The notes beneath the pieces were generated by a model. It worked only from the letters and a program-made list of their open reading frames with translations, was not told the origin of the DNA and did not search any database. Positions 16,023 through 24,122 of a stretch of 64,000 nucleotides of DNA are shown here, in pieces (position 1 is the first letter of the stretch; each line of letters begins with the position of its first letter). The translations under genes and the position numbers were made by a program. The stretch is from Hamadaea tsunoensis DSM 44101 (GTDB lineage Bacteria > Actinomycetota > Actinomycetes > Mycobacteriales > Micromonosporaceae): the NCBI RefSeq assembly GCF_000428945.1, contig NZ_AUAX01000027.1, positions 62,001-126,000 on the forward strand, read 5' to 3'.

Positions 16023-16949
16023 ATGGGCGCTTTTGTTTTCCTGATCGTTCTCATGATCATCGCGATCGGCGGCATCGTGCTGTCGTTCCGCCTCGCCCTG
16101 CCGTCGGTGAAGGGCAAGCCGGCCCCGAACCGTGCCGCCCGCCTCGCGCTGCGGGCGGGGTCGACCCTCGTCCTGCTGATCGCGGTGGCCTCGCTGTTCG
16201 CGACGTCGGCGCAGATCGTGCCGACCCGGACGGTGGCCGTCGAGACGAGCTTCGGCAAGCCGGTCGGTACGCTGCGCAACGGCTTCCATTTCGTGCCGCC
16301 GTGGGCGGGGGTCGAGCAGTTCGACGCCACGATCCAGACGTTGAAGCTCTCCGGCGAGCAGGGTGATCATCCCGGCGTGCTGGTACGCCTCGCGAACGCC
16401 GCGACGGCCCGCGTGGACGTCACCGTGCAGTGGCAGATCGACCCGAACGCCAACATCGTCGAGCTGTACAGCGATTACCGCAACTTCGACAACATCCAGG
16501 ACAACGTGGTGAAGCGGCAGCTGGCGAGCGCCCTGAACGGGGTGTTCGAGCGGTACGACCCGCTCGTCTCGCTGACCAAGGTCGGCGGCGAGCAGACGCC
16601 GCTGTCCTCGCTGGCCGACGGGACGCGCCAGCAGCTGGCCGCGGCGATGCCGCCCGGCGTCGTCATCCGCAGCGTGACCATCCCGTCCGTACGCTTCGAC
16701 GACAACATCCAGGCGAAGATCAACCAGTACCTGGCGGCGGTGGCCGAGACGCAGATCGCCGAGCAGCGGCAGAAGACGGCCGAGGCGCAGAAGAAGGCCA
16801 ACGATCTGCTGGCCGCGGCGAACAACACGACCGGTGTGCTGTACCAGAACTGCCTCGACATGGTCGAACGGATGGTGAAGGACGGCCGCGAGCTGCCGGC
16901 CGGATTCAGCTGCGGTACGCCGCCCACCACAGTGGTGCCCGTGAAGTAG
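16023..16949 (+). CDS. SPFH/Band 7 (prohibitin-like) membrane protein
   Basis: A 308-residue protein with two N-terminal hydrophobic helices (1-22 and about 46-63), then an SPFH domain (TRTVAVETSFGKPVGTLRNGFHFVPPW, VTVQWQID, VVKRQLASAL) and a short coiled coil (about 238-275, AETQIAEQRQKTAEAQKKA). SPFH proteins oligomerise and organise membrane microdomains or regulate membrane proteases. No NfeD partner is adjacent. A GGGAAAG ribosome site precedes the ATG. A rho-independent terminator follows, so it is probably transcribed alone. Confidence 0.85.
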   Translation: MGAFVFLIVLMIIAIGGIVLSFRLALPSVKGKPAPNRAARLALRAGSTLVLLIAVASLFATSAQIVPTRTVAVETSFGKPVGTLRNGFHFVPPWAGVEQFDATIQTLKLSGEQGDHPGVLVRLANAATARVDVTVQWQIDPNANIVELYSDYRNFDNIQDNVVKRQLASALNGVFERYDPLVSLTKVGGEQTPLSSLADGTRQQLAAAMPPGVVIRSVTIPSVRFDDNIQAKINQYLAAVAETQIAEQRQKTAEAQKKANDLLAAANNTTGVLYQNCLDMVERMVKDGRELPAGFSCGTPPTTVVPVK

Positions 16950-16963
16950 CTCAGGACGGCCCG

Positions 16964-17000
16964 AAGGGCGGCGTGCCGATCCGGCGCGTCGCCCCTTTTT
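16964..17000 (+). terminator. Rho-independent terminator of the SPFH gene
   Basis: A stem of AAGGGCGGCG pairing with CGTCGCCCCTT, followed by TTTTT, 14 bp after the stop codon. Confidence 0.7.
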
Positions 17001-17036
17001 CGTTGCCTTGGAACCCTTTCCGGAGCCGAACAGGCA

Positions 17037-17064
17037 TTGACATATCCGCCTGTTTGCGTATCTT
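17037..17064 (+). promoter_or_regulatory. Promoter of the GH92 mannosidase gene
   Basis: Consensus -35 TTGACA (17037-17042), 16-bp spacer, -10 TATCTT (17059-17064), about 60 bp before the start codon. Confidence 0.6.
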
Positions 17065-17074
17065 CGGAATCCGA

Positions 17075-17086
17075 GACAACGTTGTC
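17075..17086. promoter_or_regulatory. LacI-type operator for the GH92 gene
   Basis: Perfect palindrome GACAACGTTGTC, just downstream of the -10 box. This is the classic LacI/GalR-family site with a central CG. It implies glycan-induced expression; no LacI-family gene is in the window. Confidence 0.65.
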
Positions 17087-17125
17087 ACGCGCTGTCGAGC
17101 ACACCCTCCCACGAAAAGGTGCGCC

Positions 17126-20100
17126 ATGGCTACCTCACCCCTCCGGCGTCTGTCCACACTGGCGTCCGCCCTGGCGGCGGGCCTGTGGCTGACCGTCGCC
17201 GGGCTACCGTCCCCAGCTCAGGCGGCCGTCGCCGATCCGGCATCCGTCGTCAACCCGTTCCTCGGCACCAGCAACGGCGGCAACACGTTCCCCGGCGCGG
17301 ACGTGCCGTTCGGCATGGTCCAGTGGAGCCCCGACACCAACTCGCGTCCGGACGGCGGCGGATACGCGTACGCGGATTCGACCATCACCGGCTTCTCCCT
17401 GACGCACATGAGCGGCCCCGGCTGCAACGGCGGCGCCAGCGACATCCCGATCATGCCGACGACCGGTGCCGTCAGCAGCACGGCGACCTCCTCGTTCAGC
17501 CACGCCAACGAGTCGGCGAACGCCGGCTACTACAAGGTCGCGCTCGGCAACGGGGTCACCACCGAACTGACCGCCACGCAGCGCAGCGGCATGGGCAGGT
17601 TCACGTTCCCGTCGACCACCCAGGCGAACCTGGTCTTCAAGCTGTCCAGCGGGGACAACACCGGTGCGACCTCGTTCACCGTGGTGAACAGCACGGAGGT
17701 CAGCGGGACCGTCGTGGGTGGACACTTCTGCGGCGCGTCGGCGACCTACACGCTCTACTTCGACGTCCTGTTCGACCGGGCGTTCGCCAGCAGCGGCACC
17801 TTCACCGGCGGCGGTTCGGTCACCTTCAACACCACCTCCAGCCCGGTCGTGCAGGCCAAGGTCGGCCTGTCGTACGTGTCGACGGCCAACGCCGCGGCGA
17901 ACCGGACGGCGGAGAACCCGAACTGGAACTTCGCCTCGACCCAGTCGGCCGCCCACACCGCCTGGAACAACCAGCTCGGCAAGATCCAGATCAGCGGCGG
18001 TACGACCAACCAGCAGGTCGTCTTCTACACCTCGCTCTACCACGCGCTGCTGCACCCGAACGTGGAGAGCGACAGCAACGGCCAGTACCTCGGTTTCGAC
18101 AACCAGGTCCACACCCTGGCCGCCGGGCAGCAGGCCCAGTACGCGAACTACTCCGGCTGGGACATCTACCGCGCTCAGGCGCAGCTGATGGCCCTGGTGG
18201 CACCGCAGCAGGCCAGCGACTCGGCGCAGTCGATGATCAACGACTACGCGCAGAGCGGCACGATTCCGAAGTGGACGCAGAACAACGGCGAGACCTACGT
18301 GATGGTGGGCGACCCCGGCTCGGCCATCATCGCCGACTACTACGCGTTCGGCGCCCGCGCGTTCGACACCGCCGCCGCGAAGGCCGCGATGATCCACTCC
18401 GGCACGGTCGCCAACAACACCCGGCCCGGCCTGGACTACCTGTCCAACAGCGGCTACCTGCCCTCGGACGGCGCGTACGGCTGCTGCAACTTCTACGGCT
18501 CGGTCTCGACGGCCCTGGAGTACAACACGGCCGACTTCGCCGTGTCCGCGTACGCGGGGGCACTCGGGGACACCACGACGCAGTCCCAGTTCCGCAACCG
18601 GGCCCAGGCCTGGCGCAACATGTTCAACAGCGGCAGCGGCTTCATGCAGCCGAAGCTCGCCGGCGGCGCCTGGAAGGGCGGCTTCAGCGCGACGAGCGGC
18701 ACGGACTTCGTCGAGGGCACCTCGTGGCAGTACACCGGCATGGTGCCGTTCAACGTGGCCGGGCTGGCCGCCGCGAAGGGCGGCAACGCGGCGTACCAGA
18801 CGTATCTGAACAACGTGCTGGCCGACTTCCACGGCTCCGGCGGCTCGCACGCGGACCTCGGCAACGAGCCGTCGGTCGAGCTGCCCTGGCAGTACGACTA
18901 CGTCGGCCAGCCGTGGAAGACGCAGCAGGTCGTCCGCCAGGTCCAGGACCAGCTCTGGCCGAACAGCCCGGCCAACTGGGGGGTCGGCAACGACGACCTG
19001 GGCACCATGAGCGCCTGGTACGTCTTCTCGGCGCTGGGCTTCTTCCCGGAGACCCCCGGCACCGCCGACCTCGCGCTCGGCAGCCCGATGTTCACCTCGA
19101 TCTCCATCGCCCTCGGCGGGGGCGGCACCATCTCCATCAGCGCGCCGCAGGCCGCCGACAACGCCCCCTACGTCCAGAGCGCGACGCTCAACGGGGCGGC
19201 GTGGAACAACGCGTACCTGCCGCCGTCGTTCGTCACCGGTGGCGGGACGCTGGCCTTCACGCTCGGCACGACGGCCAACACCGGCTGGGCGACGGGCGCC
19301 TCGGCGGCCCCGCCCTCGTACGACGGTGACGGCGGTGCCCAGCCCCCGTACGGCGGCGAGGGCCCGACCGGCGCGCTGAAGTCCGGGATCGCCGGCTACT
19401 GCCTGGACGTCGCCAACAGCAGCACCGCCGACGGCGCCAAGGTCCAGGTCTACAGCTGCAACGGCACCAACGCCCAGCGGGTCACCGTACCCGGCGACGG
19501 GAGTCTCCAGGTGCTCGGCAAGTGCCTCGACGTCGACCACAGCGGCACGGCCAACAACACGCTCGTGCAGCTGTGGACCTGCAACGGCTCCGGCGCCCAG
19601 AAGTTCACCTACAGCGCCACCACCAAGGCGCTGACCAACCCGCAGTCAGGCCGCTGCCTGGACGACCCGGGCGGCTCGACCAGCGGCGCCCAGCTGGTCA
19701 TCTACGACTGCAACGGCGGCACGAACCAGCAGTGGACGATCCCGGCCCCCGGACCCATCGCCTCGGGCCTCGCCGGCAAGTGCGTCGACGACGACCACAG
19801 CGGCACCGCCAACGGCAACAAGATCCAGATCTGGACGTGCAACGGCACGGTCGCCCAGGCCTGGACCGTCACCGCCGGCGGCACGCTGCAGGTCTTCGGC
19901 AAGTGCATGGACGTCACCGGCAGCGGCACGGCCAACGGGACCAAGGTGCAGCTGTACCAGTGCAACGGCTCCGGCGCCCAGAAGTGGACCTACAACGCCA
20001 CGACCAAGGCGCTGACCAACCCGCAGTCAGGCCGCTGCCTCGACGACCCGGGCAGCTCCACGACGGACGGCACGCAGCTGCAGATCTACGACTGCAACGG

Positions 20101-20134
20101 CACGACCGCCCAGCAGTGGACCATACCCAGCTAG
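17126..20134 (+). CDS. Secreted GH92 alpha-mannosidase with two ricin-B lectin domains
   Basis: A 1002-residue secreted enzyme. Residues 1-34 are a signal peptide (ending PAQA-A). Residues 40-740 form a GH92 domain, a calcium-dependent exo-alpha-mannosidase family: NPFLGTSNGGNTFPGADVPFGM at the start, the acid-bearing GNEPS (E581) and the base-bearing GNDDLGTMSAWYV (D623/D624). Residues 748-873 and 878-1002 are two CBM13/ricin beta-trefoils with CNG and QQW repeats. The second trefoil is a recent duplicate of the first (127-residue period with identical DNA stretches). It probably trims mannose from fungal or plant glycans. A LacI-type operator sits upstream. Confidence 0.92.
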   Translation: MATSPLRRLSTLASALAAGLWLTVAGLPSPAQAAVADPASVVNPFLGTSNGGNTFPGADVPFGMVQWSPDTNSRPDGGGYAYADSTITGFSLTHMSGPGCNGGASDIPIMPTTGAVSSTATSSFSHANESANAGYYKVALGNGVTTELTATQRSGMGRFTFPSTTQANLVFKLSSGDNTGATSFTVVNSTEVSGTVVGGHFCGASATYTLYFDVLFDRAFASSGTFTGGGSVTFNTTSSPVVQAKVGLSYVSTANAAANRTAENPNWNFASTQSAAHTAWNNQLGKIQISGGTTNQQVVFYTSLYHALLHPNVESDSNGQYLGFDNQVHTLAAGQQAQYANYSGWDIYRAQAQLMALVAPQQASDSAQSMINDYAQSGTIPKWTQNNGETYVMVGDPGSAIIADYYAFGARAFDTAAAKAAMIHSGTVANNTRPGLDYLSNSGYLPSDGAYGCCNFYGSVSTALEYNTADFAVSAYAGALGDTTTQSQFRNRAQAWRNMFNSGSGFMQPKLAGGAWKGGFSATSGTDFVEGTSWQYTGMVPFNVAGLAAAKGGNAAYQTYLNNVLADFHGSGGSHADLGNEPSVELPWQYDYVGQPWKTQQVVRQVQDQLWPNSPANWGVGNDDLGTMSAWYVFSALGFFPETPGTADLALGSPMFTSISIALGGGGTISISAPQAADNAPYVQSATLNGAAWNNAYLPPSFVTGGGTLAFTLGTTANTGWATGASAAPPSYDGDGGAQPPYGGEGPTGALKSGIAGYCLDVANSSTADGAKVQVYSCNGTNAQRVTVPGDGSLQVLGKCLDVDHSGTANNTLVQLWTCNGSGAQKFTYSATTKALTNPQSGRCLDDPGGSTSGAQLVIYDCNGGTNQQWTIPAPGPIASGLAGKCVDDDHSGTANGNKIQIWTCNGTVAQAWTVTAGGTLQVFGKCMDVTGSGTANGTKVQLYQCNGSGAQKWTYNATTKALTNPQSGRCLDDPGSSTTDGTQLQIYDCNGTTAQQWTIPS
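19622..20040 (+). repeat. Direct DNA repeat inside the duplicated lectin domains
   Basis: A 38-bp identical stretch at 19622-19659 and 20003-20040, 381 bp (127 codons) apart, within a longer, less exact repeat. It shows that the second lectin domain arose by recent tandem duplication. Confidence 0.8.
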
Positions 20135-20142
20135 CGCATCTT

Positions 20143-20177
20143 CCCTGGATACGCCCCATCTCGGGGTGTATCCAGGG
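20143..20177. terminator. Strong hairpin terminator after the mannosidase gene
   Basis: CCCTGGATAC-G-CCCC pairs with GGGG-T-GTATCCAGGG around a 5-nt loop: a 15-bp stem with one wobble. No U-run; actinobacterial terminators often lack one. Confidence 0.65.
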
Positions 20178-20248
20178 CACTCGGGCACGCCTCTGACCCG
20201 GTGTACCGGTCGTCCGGCCGGTGCACCGGTCCGACCACGGAGGGGCCC

Positions 20249-21709
20249 ATGACGAGCGCAGCGCAGTCCGACCACTACGACGGCAACAGCCAGGAGGACC
20301 AGGTCCGTGTCCGCCGCGACGTCTGGGGGCTCATGCCCGGCGCGGACTGGGACCCGACCGTCCTCGCGTACGCGAAGGCCGTGCAGGTCATGCAGGCACG
20401 GCCGGCGACCGACCCGCGGAGCTGGAGCTACCAGGGCGCGATCCACTCCGCCTTCGTGACCGGTCCCCTGATGAACCAGTGCCAGCACGGAACGTGGTTC
20501 TTCCTGGCGTGGCACCGGATGTACCTGTACTTCTTCGAGCGGATCGTCCGTGCGAACGTCGACGCCCACGGCGGACCGGCCGACTTCGCGCTGCCGTACT
20601 GGAACTACGACCAGCCGGCGCCGGCGAACACGCTGCCGCTCGCGTTCCGTACGCCGGCCCTGCCCGACGGTTCGGCGAACCCGCTCATGCTGGCGCCCGG
20701 CGGCCGGTCGGCCGGTATCGCCGGCGGTGCCCAGCTGCGCCCGCAGGACACGTCCAGCGCCGCGGCGATGCTCACGACGGCGTTCGTCGGCCGCGGACCG
20801 CTCTCGTTCGGCGGGGACGTGTCGCTTCCCGTCCGGTTCGCCCGCTCGGCCGGGCAGCTGGAGCAGCAGCCGCACAACATCATCCACACCGTCGTCGGCG
20901 GGCCGCGGCCACGCGGGGCGACGGACTGCCGCATCGGCCTGATGACCGACCCGCGGTGCGCCGCGCTCGACCCGATCTTCTGGCTGCACCACGCGAACAT
21001 CGACCGGCTCTGGGTGACGTGGCTGGCCCAGGGCGGCGGGCGCAGCGACCCGACCGACGCGCGGTGGCTGAACCAGAGGTTCACCTTCGTTGACGAGCAC
21101 GGCGCGCTCGTCAACCTGACCGTCGCCGACATCCTCGACACCGTGAGCCAGCTGAACTACCGCTACGACGACCAGACTCCGGCCGCCGTCACCGCACCGG
21201 CGCCTAGAGTGATGCGCATGGCGCCGGACGAGGAACTGGTGGCCGCGACCGATCAGCCGGTCACCCTGGCCGGCCCGGTCACCGCCGCACTGGTCGTGCC
21301 GGGCAGCACGCGTACGCGGGTCCAGCGGCTCGCCGACCCGATCAGCGCGGCGTACCTGGCGGTCGACGACATCGAGGCCGCGCAGAATCCCGGTGTCGTC
21401 TACGACCTGCTGCTCAACGACGCGTACGTGGGGACGTTCAGCCTGTTCGGCATCGAGCTGATGAACGACCCCGACCGCGATCACGAGGGCGTGCCCGGGC
21501 TACGGCACACGTTCGACGTGTCGGCGATCGTCACCACGCTGGAGGCCGACGGCCGGTGGGATCCCGACGAGCTGACCGTCACGGTCGTCCCCGTGGCGCC
21601 GGCCCCGGTGCCCGGCGCGCGGGCGGCCGGCCTGGAGGAGCTCGGCCTCGAACCGATCACGCTGGGCCGGATCAGCCTGTTCGCCGTCGAGAGCGAGACC
21701 GCCGCCTGA
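20249..21709 (+). CDS. Tyrosinase-family copper oxidase
   Basis: A 486-residue type-3 copper protein. CuA ligands are H66, H80 and H89 (within CQHGTWFFLAWHRMYLYF). CuB ligands are H209 and H213 (HNIIH) and a His of DPIFWLHHANIDRLW (247/248). The catalytic domain ends near residue 290. The remaining 190 residues are a strand-rich C-terminal domain like that of polyphenol oxidases, which can cap the active site. No signal peptide is seen. The start is fixed by GGAGGGG 5 nt upstream. Expected reaction: phenol hydroxylation or catechol oxidation. No MelC1-type copper caddie is adjacent; a DUF2182 membrane protein follows after 26 bp. Confidence 0.9.
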   Translation: MTSAAQSDHYDGNSQEDQVRVRRDVWGLMPGADWDPTVLAYAKAVQVMQARPATDPRSWSYQGAIHSAFVTGPLMNQCQHGTWFFLAWHRMYLYFFERIVRANVDAHGGPADFALPYWNYDQPAPANTLPLAFRTPALPDGSANPLMLAPGGRSAGIAGGAQLRPQDTSSAAAMLTTAFVGRGPLSFGGDVSLPVRFARSAGQLEQQPHNIIHTVVGGPRPRGATDCRIGLMTDPRCAALDPIFWLHHANIDRLWVTWLAQGGGRSDPTDARWLNQRFTFVDEHGALVNLTVADILDTVSQLNYRYDDQTPAAVTAPAPRVMRMAPDEELVAATDQPVTLAGPVTAALVVPGSTRTRVQRLADPISAAYLAVDDIEAAQNPGVVYDLLLNDAYVGTFSLFGIELMNDPDRDHEGVPGLRHTFDVSAIVTTLEADGRWDPDELTVTVVPVAPAPVPGARAAGLEELGLEPITLGRISLFAVESETAA

Positions 21710-21735
21710 CCGGCGGCGGTTCACGGGAGGCCGAG

Positions 21736-22395
21736 ATGATCCAGCGGTATCCACAGTGGTGGATCGCCGGAGGTGTCGTGGCGGCGTGGGCCGGGCTCGC
21801 CGCCACGACCCTCGGCCATGCCCTCGGCCCTGTCCACCACCACGGCTTCGATCCGGTGCACTGGACCCTGATGTGCGTCGCCATGGCCGTCCCGCCGAAC
21901 CTGCCGGCCGTCCGCCACGTGTACGCGAACAGCATCCGGGTACGCCGCCAGTGGGCCAGCGGCGTCTACCTGGCCGCGTACCTGGCCGTGTGGCTGGGGC
22001 TGGGCGGGATCGCGTACCTCGTGGGGCTGGTGACCGCGGACGTGCCGGAGCGGACGGTCGCGGTCGCCGGGCTCGGTGTCGCCGCCGCCTGGCAGGTGAC
22101 CCGGGCGAAGCGGCGGGCGGTGCTGGCGTGCGCGCGTACCGTGCCGCTGCCGCCGGCGGGCCGCCGGGCCGACGCCGCCTGCGTACGCTTCGGCCTGCGG
22201 CAGGGCCGCCGGTGCGTCGTGTCCTGCTGGCCGCTCATGCTGCTGATGGGGATCGTCGCCGTGCCGCTGGCCGCCATGGCCGCCGCCGCCGTGCTCATGT
22301 ACGCCGAGGAGCGGACGACGGCCGGCCGCCGGCTGGTGGGCTCGGCTGTCGTACTGTTCAGCGCGGCCGCCACCGCGATCGCCGTCTTCGGGTGA
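21736..22395 (+). CDS. DUF2182 integral membrane protein, tyrosinase partner
   Basis: A 219-residue membrane protein with about five TM helices. The DUF2182 pattern is visible: MCVAMAVPPNLPAVRHVY in an early helix, ACVRFGLRQGRRCVVSCWPLMLLM with conserved Cys, and a final helical pair. The family has been described as predicted metal-binding membrane proteins. It has its own GGGAGG site 26 bp after the tyrosinase stop, so the genes form an operon. A role in copper delivery or insertion is inferred from this pairing and is not proven. Confidence 0.78.
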   Translation: MIQRYPQWWIAGGVVAAWAGLAATTLGHALGPVHHHGFDPVHWTLMCVAMAVPPNLPAVRHVYANSIRVRRQWASGVYLAAYLAVWLGLGGIAYLVGLVTADVPERTVAVAGLGVAAAWQVTRAKRRAVLACARTVPLPPAGRRADAACVRFGLRQGRRCVVSCWPLMLLMGIVAVPLAAMAAAAVLMYAEERTTAGRRLVGSAVVLFSAAATAIAVFG

Positions 22396-22480
22396 GTCCG
22401 GACTTGTGACGAATACCGCGTTTCGCGTACACCGGCCCCGGGTAGGCGGACCGGCGATCGGAGCGAGGTGAGGAGGAGGC

Positions 22481-22915
22481 GTGCCCGGCGTGGATTTCGA
22501 GCCTGACACGCGGCCGGACCAGCTGGTCGTGACGGGGGTTTTCGCCCGTGACGGCCTGACCGTGCTGCGGGCCCGGCTGGCGGAGCAGGCACAGGAGTGG
22601 AACCTGTCACCGCGGGTGACGACGGTGCTGGCGCTGGTGGCGACGGAGCTGGTGGCGAACGTGATCGTGCACGCCGGCGGCGAAGGCCGGGTACGCGTGA
22701 GCCTGCGCGACGGGCGCCTGTTCTGTCAGGTGTCCGACCATGGCGGGGGCATGCCGAACCCGTACCGGGCGGGGTGGGCGCCGCCGAACGCCACCGACCC
22801 GCACGGACGCGGCCTGTGGGTGGTCCGCGTGTTCAGCGATCGCCTGACCATCGACTCGAGCCCGCTCGGCACGACGGTGACGGCGGTCATCGACGCGGCG
22901 CCCGCGGGTGTTTAA
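22481..22915 (+). CDS. RsbW/SpoIIAB-like ATP-binding protein (anti-sigma kinase)
   Basis: A 144-residue HATPase_c_2 domain. The N-box ELVANVIVHAGG, the G1 box DHGGGMP and the GRGLWVV loop are present. Such proteins bind sigma factors and phosphorylate STAS antagonists, or act as orphan ATP-binding regulators in streptomycete-type genomes. A GTG start follows a GAGGAGG site. The STAS gene lies 54 bp downstream on the same strand, and the two plausibly form a partner-switching pair. No sigma factor gene is nearby. Confidence 0.85.
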   Translation: MPGVDFEPDTRPDQLVVTGVFARDGLTVLRARLAEQAQEWNLSPRVTTVLALVATELVANVIVHAGGEGRVRVSLRDGRLFCQVSDHGGGMPNPYRAGWAPPNATDPHGRGLWVVRVFSDRLTIDSSPLGTTVTAVIDAAPAGV

Positions 22916-22969
22916 CCTGCGAACGGGGTCGGGTAGAAGATCTTCCCGCCGGTCGCAGAGGGGGTTGGC

Positions 22970-23275
22970 ATGCTCACCGTCGAGGTGTCCCGCGAGCCTG
23001 ATCGCGCCCGCATCATCCTCACCGGGGAGCTGGACCTGGGCGCGGACGACGATCTGCGCGCGGCGGTCGCGGCGGCCCTGCCCGCCCAGCGGGTCGAGGT
23101 CGACCTCGCCGACCTGGCCTACTGCGACTCCTCGGGCGTCAACGCCCTCATCGAGGCCCGCCTGAGGCTGCGGGAGCAGGGGGTCCCCCTGTACATCGTG
23201 CATCCGCGCGGCCTGGTCGAGAGCGTCCTGCGGGTCTGCGGCGTGCTCACCGAGCTCAGCGATCCGGACCTCTAG
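22970..23275 (+). CDS. STAS-domain anti-sigma factor antagonist (RsbV-like)
   Basis: A 101-residue single STAS domain. The phosphorylatable Ser lies in the canonical ADLAYCDSSGVNALIEA loop. In partner switching the unphosphorylated form binds the ATPase and frees the sigma factor. It has a GAGGGGG ribosome site. The upstream ATP-binding gene is its probable partner. Confidence 0.88.
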   Translation: MLTVEVSREPDRARIILTGELDLGADDDLRAAVAAALPAQRVEVDLADLAYCDSSGVNALIEARLRLREQGVPLYIVHPRGLVESVLRVCGVLTELSDPDL

Positions 23276-23287
23276 CCGGCCCGCCCC

Positions 23288-23911
23288 TCAGACCAGGAGC
23301 GCCTCGGCGCCGACCGGCTCGTAGCCCGCCGCCAGGAAGGCGCGCACCGAGGCCGCGTTCCCGGGCGCGATCTGCGCCCACAGCGGCCGCTCCTCGGGCA
23401 CCAGATGCCGTGCGACCAGCGCCAGGGTACGCCCGAGGCCGCGGCCCTGGGCGTGCGGCGCGACCTCGACGGCGATCTCCCACCGGCCGGCGAGCCCGCG
23501 GCCCAGCACGAGTACGCCGGTCTCCGCGGCCGTCCGCCAGACCCGGACGTCGTCGCGGTACTGATGGGCCCGGCGTACGCGCGGGTGATCGGAGCCGGTG
23601 ACCTCGACGAGGTGCAGCGGCGGCGGTCCGGGCTGGTACTCGGCCAGCAGCACGAGGTCGACGTTGTTGACCCGCAGACCCAGCCGCTGCTCCAGCTCGC
23701 CGAGGAACGGCGGGTTGAGCGGCGCGGACAGGTCGTCGCCCGGCAGCCGCGCGGCCACCCAGTCCGGGTCGACGTCGGCCGCGATCACGTTGACGCCGGT
23801 GAAGGCGGTGACCGCCGGGTGCCGCCCCGCCTGCGCCACCACCTGGTACGCCGACCCGGCCGGTACGCGTTCGCCGCGCTCGACCGCGGAGATCACGGCT
23901 GAGAGATCCAT
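23288..23911 (-). CDS. GNAT-family N-acetyltransferase
   Basis: A 207-residue protein. The acetyl-CoA motif is clear in VEVAPHAQGRGLGRTLALVARHL near residues 155-177, followed by WAQIAPGNAASVRAFLAAGYEPVGAEALL. The N-terminal 90 residues are less conserved and may shape the acceptor site. The start at 23911 is 6 nt after a TATCGT box, suggesting a leaderless transcript; longer reading frames upstream lack coding character. The acceptor substrate is unknown. Confidence 0.8.
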   Translation of the reverse strand: MDLSAVISAVERGERVPAGSAYQVVAQAGRHPAVTAFTGVNVIAADVDPDWVAARLPGDDLSAPLNPPFLGELEQRLGLRVNNVDLVLLAEYQPGPPPLHLVEVTGSDHPRVRRAHQYRDDVRVWRTAAETGVLVLGRGLAGRWEIAVEVAPHAQGRGLGRTLALVARHLVPEERPLWAQIAPGNAASVRAFLAAGYEPVGAEALLV

Positions 23912-23917
23912 CTGCGC

Positions 23918-23923
23918 ACGATA
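23918..23923 (-). promoter_or_regulatory. -10 box of a leaderless promoter for the GNAT gene
   Basis: TATCGT on the minus strand, 6 nt before the ATG. Confidence 0.45.
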
Positions 23924-24122
23924 GCGCGGCGGCCGGCGGGGCATGGATCGCGGAGTGTCACCCAACGGCCGGTTCCGTCCCGCCCTCGCACACGGTGTGC
24001 GACATCGCGGGCGCGGACGGCTGCTAGAAACCTCATGCCGAGGTTCACGCCTGTGGATCTCTTCTGAGAGTCCCGTATGTACCCGTGGGGTACCCGAAGC
24101 CCCTGCGAGCTGAGCGGATGTC

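Noticed and set aside
16430-17125. Extension of the mannosidase frame upstream into the SPFH gene
   Set aside because: It is the SPFH gene read in another frame; the signal peptide, promoter and operator place the true start at 17126.
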